A DNA stretch of 64,000 nt from Sarcocystis neurona (taxonomy: Eukaryota; Apicomplexa; Conoidasida; Eucoccidiorida; Sarcocystidae), in contig KL647295.1 in NCBI GenBank assembly GCA_000727475.1, positions 236,839 through 300,838 on the forward strand, in the 5' to 3' direction. This document shows positions 56,501 through 64,000 of this stretch, piece after piece; position 1 is the first letter of the stretch; every line of letters starts with the position of its first letter. A model generated the notes under the pieces. It was not told where the DNA came from, did no database searches, and was given only the letters and a program-made list of their open reading frames with translations. The translations under genes were made by a program, and so were the position numbers.

Positions 56501-59500
56501 ATTGTTTCTGTATCTCTCTTTATATATATATATGTTTTTATTCAGGCACATGTGATAAACAAGTGCGAATGTGCCCACATGCACATATGTGTGTGGAGTG
56601 CCGTAAACAGGTGGGCCATTATATAGAGACACGCATACGTACAAGTGTGTATACCTCTACATGTTTTCATACGTGGCTGCGAACAGATGTAGTTCTTATA
56701 TGTATACACATATGTATATGTGTAGATGCTTATGGACACGTACATATATATATGTGTGTAGGCGTTTATGTAGTTGGGGATAATTGATCACGTGTCTGGG
56801 CGTCTCTATGTACTAGTGGCCATAGACGTAGCAGATGTGTATTTCTCTTCACCACCTCGCATGCACACGCTGCATGAACCAAGAAGAATAGAAGAAGGGA
56901 ATGGAAGGGAAGGGGAGGACGGGAGGGGAAGAGACGGCGATGACCGGAGTCATGCGCCGCCACTTCGAGAAAAACATAAATACATGGGAGAGGGAAGGAC
57001 GCAGGGAGGCCGTCTGTAACGGTGAATATGAGCCTCTGCAGAGCTACGCGTGCATGCAGCGGAGGGAAGGGTCTGCGGAGGAGCGCGCACGGCAGGGGCG
57101 ACACTTCCTTAGGCGTCGGTGTTCATATCGAAGAAGAAGACTTGCTGTTAGGGATATACGTGTGTCTGGTGCTCGGTCAAACACTTTCAGACAGGTAGGG
57201 AAGCCACGCTTATCTGCCCAGACCTACACGCCTGCATGTGTGTAATAATATATCGAGTGACAAGGCGGGAAGCAGCTATTGCGATGTATTTGCACACCCC
57301 TCCAGAGACCCATATATACACAAGTGCAAGTAGCAACTTAGACATACATGTATATATATAGTGTATACATGAATAAATATGGGTGTATATATAGTAGAGA
57401 GATATAGATATATGTATTTACTTTTACGTACGTATATAAACAGAGATGTAAGGAAACAGGTTTGCGAAACAATAGAAATACATATGGACACAACTATGTA
57501 CAGAGAAGTTTACACCTACGTATACAGATGGATGTATGTAGAAGTATAGACACATAAACAACTACAGATACACATACAAATAAAAGTATGGGTACAAATG
57601 TGGATACAAGTATAGACGGTTACACACATATATGTATAGATATATTTCAACATGTAAATATTCTTATTCATTTACATGCATACATGTGTCGCCTTTTTTA
57701 CGTGTCTACATGGGTGTCTTTCTCTCCCTACGTGCATGTACAATCGTCTATGTATGTACGAACTTCTACGTATATTATATAGTGGAAATACCCGAATGAA
57801 GAGCGGTAGAGAATTGTCTACACATATAAATATATGTACATGTGTACGTACACATCGGGATACCTGTATGACAAGCTACACCTTTCTATAAAATCTACAC
57901 CTCTGTATAAATATCTATCTCAACACGTCGAACTATACGTATTCATGCGTACAGACGGGGGAAGAGAGAGCGGCACTAAGACACAAAGCGCAGTGCATGC
58001 AGAGGAAGACAGCCGTCTGCGATTCTCGTCGTCGTTATATGGGCCGAACGCAGCTGCAAGGCGCCAGGCGCTGCCACAAATAAAAAATCCATTCAAAAAA
58101 ATTCAGGTGGAGAGAAAACGGCTTAGACAGGAAGAAGCGAAGACGCTTTCCACTGCAGCAAAACCCGAAAAGTACTGGGACGCACAGGCGCGCATGCCGC
58201 ATGCAAAGAACTACGCGTGGGGCTCCAGCAGTAAAACGCGGCGGTCACCACTTCACTCATACGCACCGTAAACTTCCCCGTAAGATATATGTACACATAA
58301 ATATATGTGTGTGCATATATACATATATATATGTGTACACGTCTGTGTAAATATTGATACTTACGCAGATACACATCTATATATATGTACATATATATAT
58401 ATACGTGCATATACACTGGTGTGTGTGTAGATTTTAATGTATGTTGTCCACCCGAGAGCATGCTGTTGTCAACGTTCTCTCGTGTCCCTGTTTTGCGATT
58501 GTCAATGCAGCAGAGTCCCAGTCTTTTGCTGCTCAGCACTACGTCCTCTCTACCTCATACCACCACATACATATATATATATATATATGTCCCTGTACGT
58601 CTACACAGAGAAACAAATTCGGATCCACACAAAAACAAAAGTATGCGTGTAAACATATACATATACATATATATGATAGATATATACATTTCCATATATA
58701 TATACGTGTATATGGATATTTACCACTGCACATACACATATTCATATATAGATGCATATCGCCTTCTTTATGATTCCACATGTGTGTGTGTGTCTTTACA
58801 CAAAAGTAAATATATAACTCTCCACATATATACACCTATATATATATGCTGCGTATCTCTGTTTCTACAGGGAGAGAGAATGAGATAGATAAGTATATAT
58901 ATGTGCATATGTATACGTGCAGATAACGAGATGTAGAAGACTACGTCTCCAGGCCTGGTGCTGTGTGCAGCTGTAGAGAGACGACTAGCAAGAGCGAGCC
59001 AGACCGCGCTCTGTCACCCGCGCTCCTCCGGGAGGACTCCTGCGCACTCGCTTCTTTGTTGTATATATAGAGGCATGGGGAAAACAAAAGGATTCTAGTT
59101 TGGAGGACGAGCCGCTACTGCTGCTGCTTCTGCTTCATCATTCCCTTGGTCGAACTCTATATACCGCGACAATCAGGTGTACGTACACCGTGGATCGGCA
59201 GCGACACAATATTCCACAACTGCTCCCGCTTTTGTTTCTTCGCCTCTTTCTCGGATAGATAGACACACCGCTCGCAAAGAAAGTGAACGTGCAGAGGGAC
59301 CCCACTTCACTACATTCCACAGCTGCTTCTACTTCTGCTGCCTCTTTGCCGACGTATACGGGTGTACACCCGGTAAAAGAGGTGTACATACGCCGTGGAC
59401 CCGCACGACAAGCCGCCGCTCTCGGAGACCGAAACGCATGCATTTGATCGTTTGCACGCGCAGCAGCGCATCCAATCGTACAACATTCTTCTAGACGCGT

Positions 59501-62500
59501 TCACATGCAAATCGGCACAATGGCTCTACAAGGCAAACGGAACTCCCACGGCTGCTGCTGCTGCTTAGCGTTTGACTCTGCTGCTAGGTTCTTAGCGTGC
59601 TGCTGTCGAGGCACCCTTGCGGATCCCGATATTTTTCTCGGCCGAAAAGCGGCATCTACAAATGCAAGCAGCAGCAGCATCACCACCTGGACCACCGACA
59701 GGTGCCCCAACAGCAGCTGCTCTGCGCCCACAAGAGCGGCAGCTAGAGCAACAGCAACAGCAGTTGCAGCGGTGCCCCCGGGGCCGGACACAGAGGCAGC
59801 AGCAGCAACAGCAGTACTCTCCAGCAGCAGCAGCAGTAGAAGCGGCACCAAATTTTGCAGCAGGGGTGGCAGCAGCTACAGCTGCGCCACGGGGACAAAC
59901 GGCAGCGGCACCACCAGAGGCAGCGCGAGCAGTAGTAGCAGCAGCACCAGCGTTCTCAGCAGTGGCAGCGCACCCGAACGAGCAGAATCACCAGCAGCAG
60001 GAGCAGCAGCGCCAGCAGCACGCCTCCGGCAGTTCCGCCACCTGCAGCACCGTACCCCCTTAGCAATAGCAGCAGCAACAGCAGCACTGCAGCAGAACCC
60101 GGACAGCTGCAATAGCAGCACCAGCAGCAGTAACGGCTTCAGCAGAAACATCGTCGCCCAAAGTGCTTCCCCCACGGTGCCAACGACACACTGCAGGAGC
60201 AGTCGATCTACGTTGTTCGTGGGAGCGACAGCACACGGCAGAGGTCTTCCGTAGCATGACTGCCGTCTGAACCTCGCATCAATCTGATACGGCAGCAGGA
60301 GCAAAACGAGTCTCCCGCTTCAGCAGAGCGTGTGGGCACATGAGCTGGATCCTCGGGCGCAGCAGAGGCAGCAGACGCAGCAGCAAGTTCTCAGCAGCAC
60401 AAGTGTGTGCGAGTTCACGACGCCAAGCAGCAGCGTTGATCTTCCGACAGTGGCTACCACTAGCAGGGGCACGCAATATAGAGCCGCAGGTCGGCTGCGG
60501 CCGCAGCAATAATTCACACATTCAGCAGCAGCAGGACGCGAAGCTTGATGTGTCTCTCCCTCAGGAGCCGTGTCAAGGCTGTCGCATGACGGGAGGGGGA
60601 ATCAGCTGCAGGTGTGGCGCGATCACAGGTTGTCTGCTGCAGAGCTTGTGAAGATTGGAGCGCGAAGATGTACCGCGTCGCCAGAAACTCTTTTTATCAG
60701 CAGCAACAATAGCGAGGCACCTTGCACCTTACCCTCTCCTGCCTCGGTGACGCCTAGGTGGAAGGGGTGGAGCCAGGAGGGTCCTCTACGCAGCAACTCG
60801 TGCGCCAGCAGCCGGTACGCAGCAACCATCACAACAGGGTTTGCTGCTTTCATCGAAAAGCAAAAGTTGAAAAATGAGTGCCTCCTGCATATGGCAGCAA
60901 ACTCCAGGGCTGACTCGACCATTCCACGCGGAGTGTCGCCGAAGCGCCGCAGAACGCGGGCAGACAACGACCTGCAGTGCCCCAACAGCGGCAACAGCAG
61001 CAACGGGGGCCACAGCAGGAACGCCAGCAACAGAGGCAATGGCGGCACCATTGGCAAGAGTAGCAGTACCAGGGACACCGGCAACGGCAGCAACTGCAGC
61101 AGAAATAGCGGAAAAACGTGCAAAGTAAGCAGGAGCGGTAGAGGAATGCCTCAGTCCCAGGCGAAGCCCCAAAAAGGCACAGCACAGAAGCACCCAAAGC
61201 AGCGCATCGGCAGCGAAGATACACCCGCAGCCGAAGGTGCTGCGGCAGGAAAGTCATGCAAGAGCAGCAGCAAACCCGGATGCAACCGCGAGCTCTTCAA
61301 CACAACAGCACAGCAAATAGCAGCGGCATACCAACATGAAGAGAAAAAAAGCAGCAGCACCACAGGCACTAGTAATAGCAACACCGGCCAATGGACGCGC
61401 TGCAAGGTCAGCGCGTCTGGACCAGGATTTCTTTACTTCGCAGCGTAGTTGCAGCAGCGGCAGCAAAACATCAGCAGCATCACAGAAACAGCGCCACAGC
61501 GACAGCAGCAACAGTGCAGTAGCAGCAACAGGACACTAGCAGCAACAGTGCAGGAACTAGCAGCAAAGCAGCAATGGGAGAACACCAATAGCAGCAGCGA
61601 AGCAGCAGCAGCAACCCAGCAGTGGCAGCAACACAGCAGCAACCCAGCAGTGGCAGCAACACAGCAGCAGCAACACAGCAGCAGCTACATAGTACCATGA
61701 CAGCAGTAGCCACGAACTCCAAAGCGCGCAGATGCAGTCGCGCCAGCGTTACAGTTTCACTAGCAGCAGGTCCTTCAATATCGGGCAGCGCCTGCTGCAG
61801 CAGATCAGCAGTACCAGCGGAATGCAAGTGCGCAGCAACAGCAAGTCGCTAATCGTTCGCGCAGCTGGAATCGCGCTTCAGCAATCGACTAAGGTGCACC
61901 GGCCTAGCACCGAGGCCTGAGTGTCACTGGCACTGCTCGCTTTGTAGAGAGATAACGCAGTCTCCCCCGCTTGCTTGCGGAGACATTTTTATTTATCGAG
62001 AAAAATAACGTCCTACAGCTATCGCCCCCACACAGTTGCCTCTACTACGCTGCACGCTGTATCTGCTGCATCCGTGCCACATAACGAGACGCTGTTGCTG
62101 TTGCTGGCGCTGCTGTTGCTGATGTTTTGCTGAGTCTCTCTATCTTGGGAAGAAGCTTCAAGTGCGCTTTTCTCTGTCTTCTTTCACTGAAGCAGTCGCT
62201 TGGTCCTGGTGTTGCTCTGCGGCGTTGCCGCGTGCTGTTGCTCTTACTGTAAGGCGTGCGGCCGCTGCCGCGACCGCTGCTGCTGCTTTGCTATGGTTGC
62301 TGTTGATGTGCCGAATCTGCTGCTGCTGTTCTGAACTGCTGCTGCTGCTGTGCTGACAGGCTGTTGCTACGACGCTGTCAGGAATCCTCTTCACTCAAAC
62401 CTACGCCACTGCTCTCCCTGTTGCACACTTGTTGCTGCTTTGTGTCACGCTGCGTAGCCTGCGTCTGGTCCTGCGGCGGCCTCCTGAGCTGCTCCCTTGC

Positions 62501-63373
62501 TGCCAGTGTTATTAGCTCTTGTCGCGGAGGCTACTTCCTCTTGCCGCTTTCGCTGCCTCCTGCTGCTGCTGCTGTCTCTTGCCGCTCCTGCTGCTTGTTG
62601 CTGCTGCTGTGGTTGCTTCCTCCCACTGCTGCTGCAAGTGTTGCTGCTTTTTCCCCTCCCTGCTGCTGCAGTTTCTACTTCATCCGGCTACTTGACGTTG
62701 CTGCCTGCTGCTGTCTCATCTTCTTCACTTTCCCGGCGACGCTTGGCGCTGCTGCCGCGGTTGCTGTCTCCCGTGCTCCTGCTGCTGCAGCCTGAAATGC
62801 TGCTGCCGTCTGAAGTGCTGTTAAAGTCTGTCTACTTTTTTGTCTCTGTCTGTCTGGCAGCGTTGCGTTTCTTCTTGTGCTGTTGCTTCCCTCCGCTTGA
62901 ACTGCGTGTTCGCTGTTACCGCGGCTGCGTCTTCTGATGGATCTTCCCTTTGTTAGCGCTGCTACCTACCCATGGTTGGTGCCTATTCGCATGCACGTCC
63001 GTGTGGCTTTGCATTTCTCAACCAAAGGAACAAACAGCTCTTCTATGCGACGATGGCCTTTATCGAACAGCAACTGTTCTTCCCGTTCCTCTTCCTCCTG
63101 CTGCTGCTGCGCGCTCTCTACTTTTGTTTCTGCCGTTGCCGCTCTTGCGAGTCCGTCTCCGGCTCCTTCGGCTGTTCCAGCAGCGCCATCAGCAGCGCGA
63201 GGGGAGGCTGTTGTCGCCGAACGAAGCCGGGCCGGAGTCTCGTCCCAACGCTTAACGCCGTCCGCATAGTTCCCCGGGTTCACACGAACTTTCTCAAAAA
63301 CTTCAGCAGCCGCCAGAGCCACCTTCGGAACGAAGTGCACGTCCGCCACTAGGCACACGCGCTGTAGCCCCTG
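41405..63373 (-). CDS. IspG / GcpE, 4-hydroxy-3-methylbut-2-enyl diphosphate synthase (5' end outside window)
   Basis: [4Fe-4S] enzyme converting methylerythritol cyclodiphosphate to HMBPP in the MEP pathway, expected in the apicoplast. Nine minus-strand exons: 62,970-63,373, 60,733-60,971, 55,512-56,110, 53,211-54,053, 51,723-52,255, 48,434-48,548, 45,451-45,525, 42,588-42,722 and 41,405-41,560. Every junction phase agrees, and together they give 1,032 codons plus stop. Conserved blocks in order: [110 protein letters not shown], the A* insertion domain found in plants and Plasmodium, [40 protein letters not shown], and [17 protein letters not shown] with [16 protein letters not shown]. Cluster ligands (two Cys in CPSC, Cys in MGC, Glu in GEM) are present. 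The N-terminal TIM-barrel start and the targeting sequence lie to the right of the window. Low-complexity insertions lengthen it beyond plant IspG (about 740). Confidence 0.95.
41561..42587. other. ispG intron (last)
   Basis: GT/AC-rich. Two plus-strand exon-like segments occur: 42,199-42,294 between CTATCTTTCCAG and GCAG|GTAGGA, and 42,511-42,545. Their relation to any gene is unproven. Confidence 0.6.
42588..42722 (-). CDS. ispG exon: [17 protein letters not shown]
   Basis: 135 bases, 45 codons. Acceptor GGTGTCATGCAG, donor GGAAAG|GTACGT. Gives [17 protein letters not shown] and [18 protein letters not shown]. It carries the third cluster Cys and the conserved Glu. The usual NGPGE reads NGVGE here. 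Confidence 0.97.
42723..45450. other. ispG intron with GA-rich block
   Basis: Contains plus-strand exon-like pieces (42,825-42,890 and from 43,269, both after good acceptors), a 13-base tandem (AGACATTCACCAG, about 43,998-44,040), a purine-rich block (about 43,960-44,515) and CT/TA microsatellite at 45,190-45,400. Confidence 0.6.
45451..45525 (-). CDS. ispG exon: CPSC cluster ligands
   Basis: 75 bases, exactly 25 codons: [11 protein letters not shown] then [14 protein letters not shown]. Acceptor TTGCGCCCAG, donor CAG|GTATTG. The CPSC cysteines bind the [4Fe-4S] cluster. Confidence 0.97.
45891..45924. repeat. Perfect 34-base palindrome
   Basis: TATAACGTATACATATA followed immediately by its exact reverse complement. 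It could extrude as a cruciform or fold as a hairpin in the intron RNA. Confidence 0.9.
47180..47193. promoter_or_regulatory. GGTGTACGTACACC palindrome, copy 2
   Basis: Exact copy of the palindrome at 15,269, in an ispG intron. Function unknown. Confidence 0.3.
48434..48548 (-). CDS. ispG exon: LLVDRLGEG, ends at a GC donor
   Basis: Acceptor ACAATTTATAG, 115 bases. Gives [20 protein letters not shown] and RRLGFSLLQ, matching AGGLLVDGLGDG and FNLLQGCR of other IspGs. The donor is CAG|GCAAGC, a GC rather than GT site, required by both protein alignment and phase. Confidence 0.9.
48681..49386. repeat. Degenerate TAG/ACT trinucleotide array (about 700 bases)
   Basis: Runs of AGT/TAG/GTA with frequent single-base changes, nearly continuous for 700 bases in an ispG intron. 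This triplet differs from the CAG family that dominates the rest of the window. Confidence 0.9.
50637..51480. repeat. Purine tract with GAGAGACAGCCACA repeats
   Basis: About 0.8 kb of the plus strand is almost entirely A and G, broken by AGACAGCCA and AGACAGGGA units. The regular part (about 51,110-51,215) alternates GACAGCCACA with AGAGAGA. A polypurine strand of this length can form triplex DNA. Confidence 0.88.
51589..51657. repeat. 14-base tandem GGAAGGAGACGAGG, about 5 copies
   Basis: Perfect or near-perfect head-to-tail copies in the ispG intron just 5' of the exon at 51,723 on the window coordinate. Confidence 0.95.
51723..52255 (-). CDS. ispG exon: end of A* domain
   Basis: Acceptor TTTTCTGTCAAG, donor AAGAT|GTTCGT. 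533 bases, so phase 0 in and 2 out, as the neighbours need. Gives [26 protein letters not shown] (the ARRLFEFL block), a long Gln/Arg/Glu stretch, VPVLHWLES and KRESLVHK. Confidence 0.82.
52256..53210. other. ispG intron
   Basis: TA- and GT/AC-rich, with a GC-balanced plus-strand island at 52,560-52,717 that looks like an exon of another gene. Confidence 0.6.
52560..52717 (+). CDS. Candidate plus-strand exon antisense to an ispG intron
   Basis: Lies after TACGCTTAG and before an ideal donor TTCAG|GTAGGT. Only one of the three plus frames is open, giving 52 codons: [52 protein letters not shown]. The style resembles a beta-propeller blade, but no family is recognised. A minus-strand reading is also open but lacks good splice sites and is not needed by ispG. 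Confidence 0.3.
53211..54053 (-). CDS. ispG exon: A* insertion domain
   Basis: Acceptor GTGTGCCACAG, donor GTCCCG|GTAAAG. Gives [47 protein letters not shown] and [19 protein letters not shown]. These match the plant/Plasmodium A* blocks (PFKDLATVDS, GVIAPLSEQL and the LVVSLRGDEPYEELE strand). It contains an Ala-rich insertion and a (QQQH)n run. Confidence 0.9.
54054..55511. other. ispG intron with CAG block and TA microsatellite
   Basis: (AC)n at about 54,110-54,152, CAG-rich sequence at about 54,050-54,620, then TA/GATA repeats at 54,900-55,035. A plus-strand exon-like segment at 55,333-55,462 lies between TTGTCTTTCTGCAG and GCAG|GTAGGC; it can read [18 protein letters not shown]. Confidence 0.55.
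55512..56110 (-). CDS. ispG exon: [11 protein letters not shown] and start of A*
   Basis: Acceptor TTCTTTTTTTTAG, donor CGTCCG|GTATAC. Gives [34 protein letters not shown], later [14 protein letters not shown] and [14 protein letters not shown]. Two insertions interrupt the plant-type sequence: an Ala-rich stretch and a Gln-rich stretch. Confidence 0.93.
57042..57194 (+). CDS. Candidate plus-strand exon in an ispG intron
   Basis: Acceptor GAGCCTCTGCAG and donor GACAG|GTAGGG. 51 codons are open in phase 0, a very basic sequence ([26 protein letters not shown]). A second frame is also open, so the reading frame is unsure. Confidence 0.22.
57955..58271 (+). CDS. Candidate plus-strand terminal exon in an ispG intron
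   Basis: After CATGCGTACAG, 104 codons to [58 protein letters not shown]. The composition differs sharply from the surrounding TA repeats. No family recognised. Its phase does not join directly to the exon-like segment at 57,042. Confidence 0.3.
59176..59189. promoter_or_regulatory. GGTGTACGTACACC palindrome, copy 3
   Basis: Exact copy of the sites at 15,269 and 47,180. Related TGTACACCC and TGTACATACGCC lie 185-210 bases away. Function unknown. Confidence 0.3.
60733..60971 (-). CDS. ispG exon: [14 protein letters not shown]
   Basis: Acceptor GGGGCACTGCAG, donor GAGG|GTAAGG. Gives [49 protein letters not shown] and [12 protein letters not shown]. Phases fit both neighbours. Confidence 0.95.
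60972..62969. other. ispG intron, CAG then CTG
   Basis: CAG-rich on plus at 60,985-61,840, mixed at 61,920-62,080, CTG-rich at 62,090-62,800. No separate gene is recognised. Confidence 0.6.
62970..63373 (-). CDS. ispG exon: TIM-barrel strands with DVHF and NPGN
   Basis: Acceptor TTACTCTTCTTCAG, donor CATGG|GTAGGT. Gives [31 protein letters not shown] and CMRIGTNHG. Between NPGN and RIGTNHG sits an insertion of about 50 residues rich in Ala, Glu and Gln. Confidence 0.93.
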
Positions 63374-64000
63374 CTGAAGAAGAGTAACGCACAGGACGGC
63401 GGCACCATCCGTAACACGAGCAGATATCGAAGAAAAAAGAAAGCAGGCGACCAACGTACCACACGAACGGGTCATCACAGCAACCGCATCAGCAGCAGAG
63501 AGAGGCACTGACGGCACAGAGTGGCCTTTCCAGCAAAGTCGCACAAGAGCAATACGTTTTCACGTAGGTGCGCCTTCAGTCTACCACAGGTGGATACATA
63601 CATGTGTGGATAGGCATGTAGATACACGTGTATGTAAATGCTAGTATACGCGTAAGTATAAAGACGTGGACAAGTAGACACACACATACGTATATAGGTA
63701 TATTGTGATGCGCCGCATATATGTGTGGGCACGTGTCTGGGGAGGACGATATTTATATGGGTTATTTTCCCAACACCTCAGTCTCAACAGTAGGTCCGCT
63801 GGGCAACGCACGCCGGCTCATAGGCAACCTCCACGTTAAACGCCTGCCTCAAATCAAAAGGTGGCACCGGCAACAGCAGCAGAGTCACCAACAGCAACAG
63901 CAGCAGCACGAGCACCGTACGTAGCAGTAGCAGCAACAAGAGCAGCAGCAGACCCAGTAGCGCCGACAGCGGCAGAGGCGACGGCAGCAGCAGCCACAGC
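63374..64000. other. Right edge, ispG intron
   Basis: Upstream ispG exons (the IspG N-terminal VQTMT-type motif) were looked for here and not found. The sequence is GT/AC-rich (63,590-63,730), then mixed, then CAG-rich from 63,860. Confidence 0.5.

Larger units (their letters stand above)
56111..60732. other. ispG intron, 4.6 kb
   Basis: TA-rich with a diverged tandem unit around GTGAACAGGTGG (near 56,411, 56,487, 56,602 and 56,683), plus-strand exon-like segments at 57,042-57,194 and 57,955-58,271, one GGTGTACGTACACC, and a CAG-rich block at 59,650-60,540. Confidence 0.6.

Noticed and set aside
1..64000. Telomeric repeats, transposons or rRNA genes
   Set aside because: No TTTAGGG arrays, transposase or reverse-transcriptase motifs, or rRNA-like sequence were seen.

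Overview
The window looks like nuclear DNA of an apicomplexan coccidian, most likely an Eimeria species. Reasons: dense CAG/CTG triplet tracts in exons, introns and spacers; genes with many short exons and kilobase introns full of (TA)n, (TATC)n and GT/AC microsatellites; a plant/Plasmodium-type three-domain IspG (apicoplast isoprenoid pathway); and an ApiAP2-type AP2 domain beside an ADA2 co-activator. CAG tracts rarely contain stops in any frame (Q/S/A, or L/C/A on the other strand), so long open frames mean little here. Calls rest on conserved domain sequence plus splice sites whose phases agree.

Layout. 1-10.4 kb: minus-strand gene material, with a WDTC1/DCAF-type WD40 gene of three phase-consistent exons (2,554-5,546), a possible membrane-protein exon (6,739-7,527) and one RecA/RAD51-like exon (8,379-8,446), in CAG/CTG-rich sequence. 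10.4-13.4 kb: a plus-strand low-complexity frame that may be the N-terminal exon of the next gene. 13.1-14.3 kb: a cluster of GTCTGTACACC elements. 15.0-26.2 kb: plus-strand ADA2, the GCN5/SAGA adaptor, with ZZ, SANT, ADA2 central region and most of SWIRM traced over six exons. 27.5-34.7 kb: a plus-strand 7.2 kb open frame that starts with the probable end of the SWIRM domain and carries a clear AP2 DNA-binding domain; it is either a separate ApiAP2 gene or an ADA2-AP2 fusion. 34.7-41.4 kb: no gene recognised, the convergent spacer. 41.4-63.4 kb: minus-strand ispG (gcpE), nine exons with fully consistent phases and the stop codon; its N-terminal exons lie beyond the right edge.

How the genes relate: ADA2 and AP2 proteins both act in histone-acetylation-linked transcription control, so their adjacency or fusion is the most notable point. 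IspG is a [4Fe-4S] enzyme of the apicoplast MEP pathway. The ispG introns hold large microsatellites, a 0.8 kb purine tract and several plus-strand exon-like islands that could belong to an interleaved gene. No tRNA, rRNA, transposon, CRISPR or telomeric repeat was recognised.
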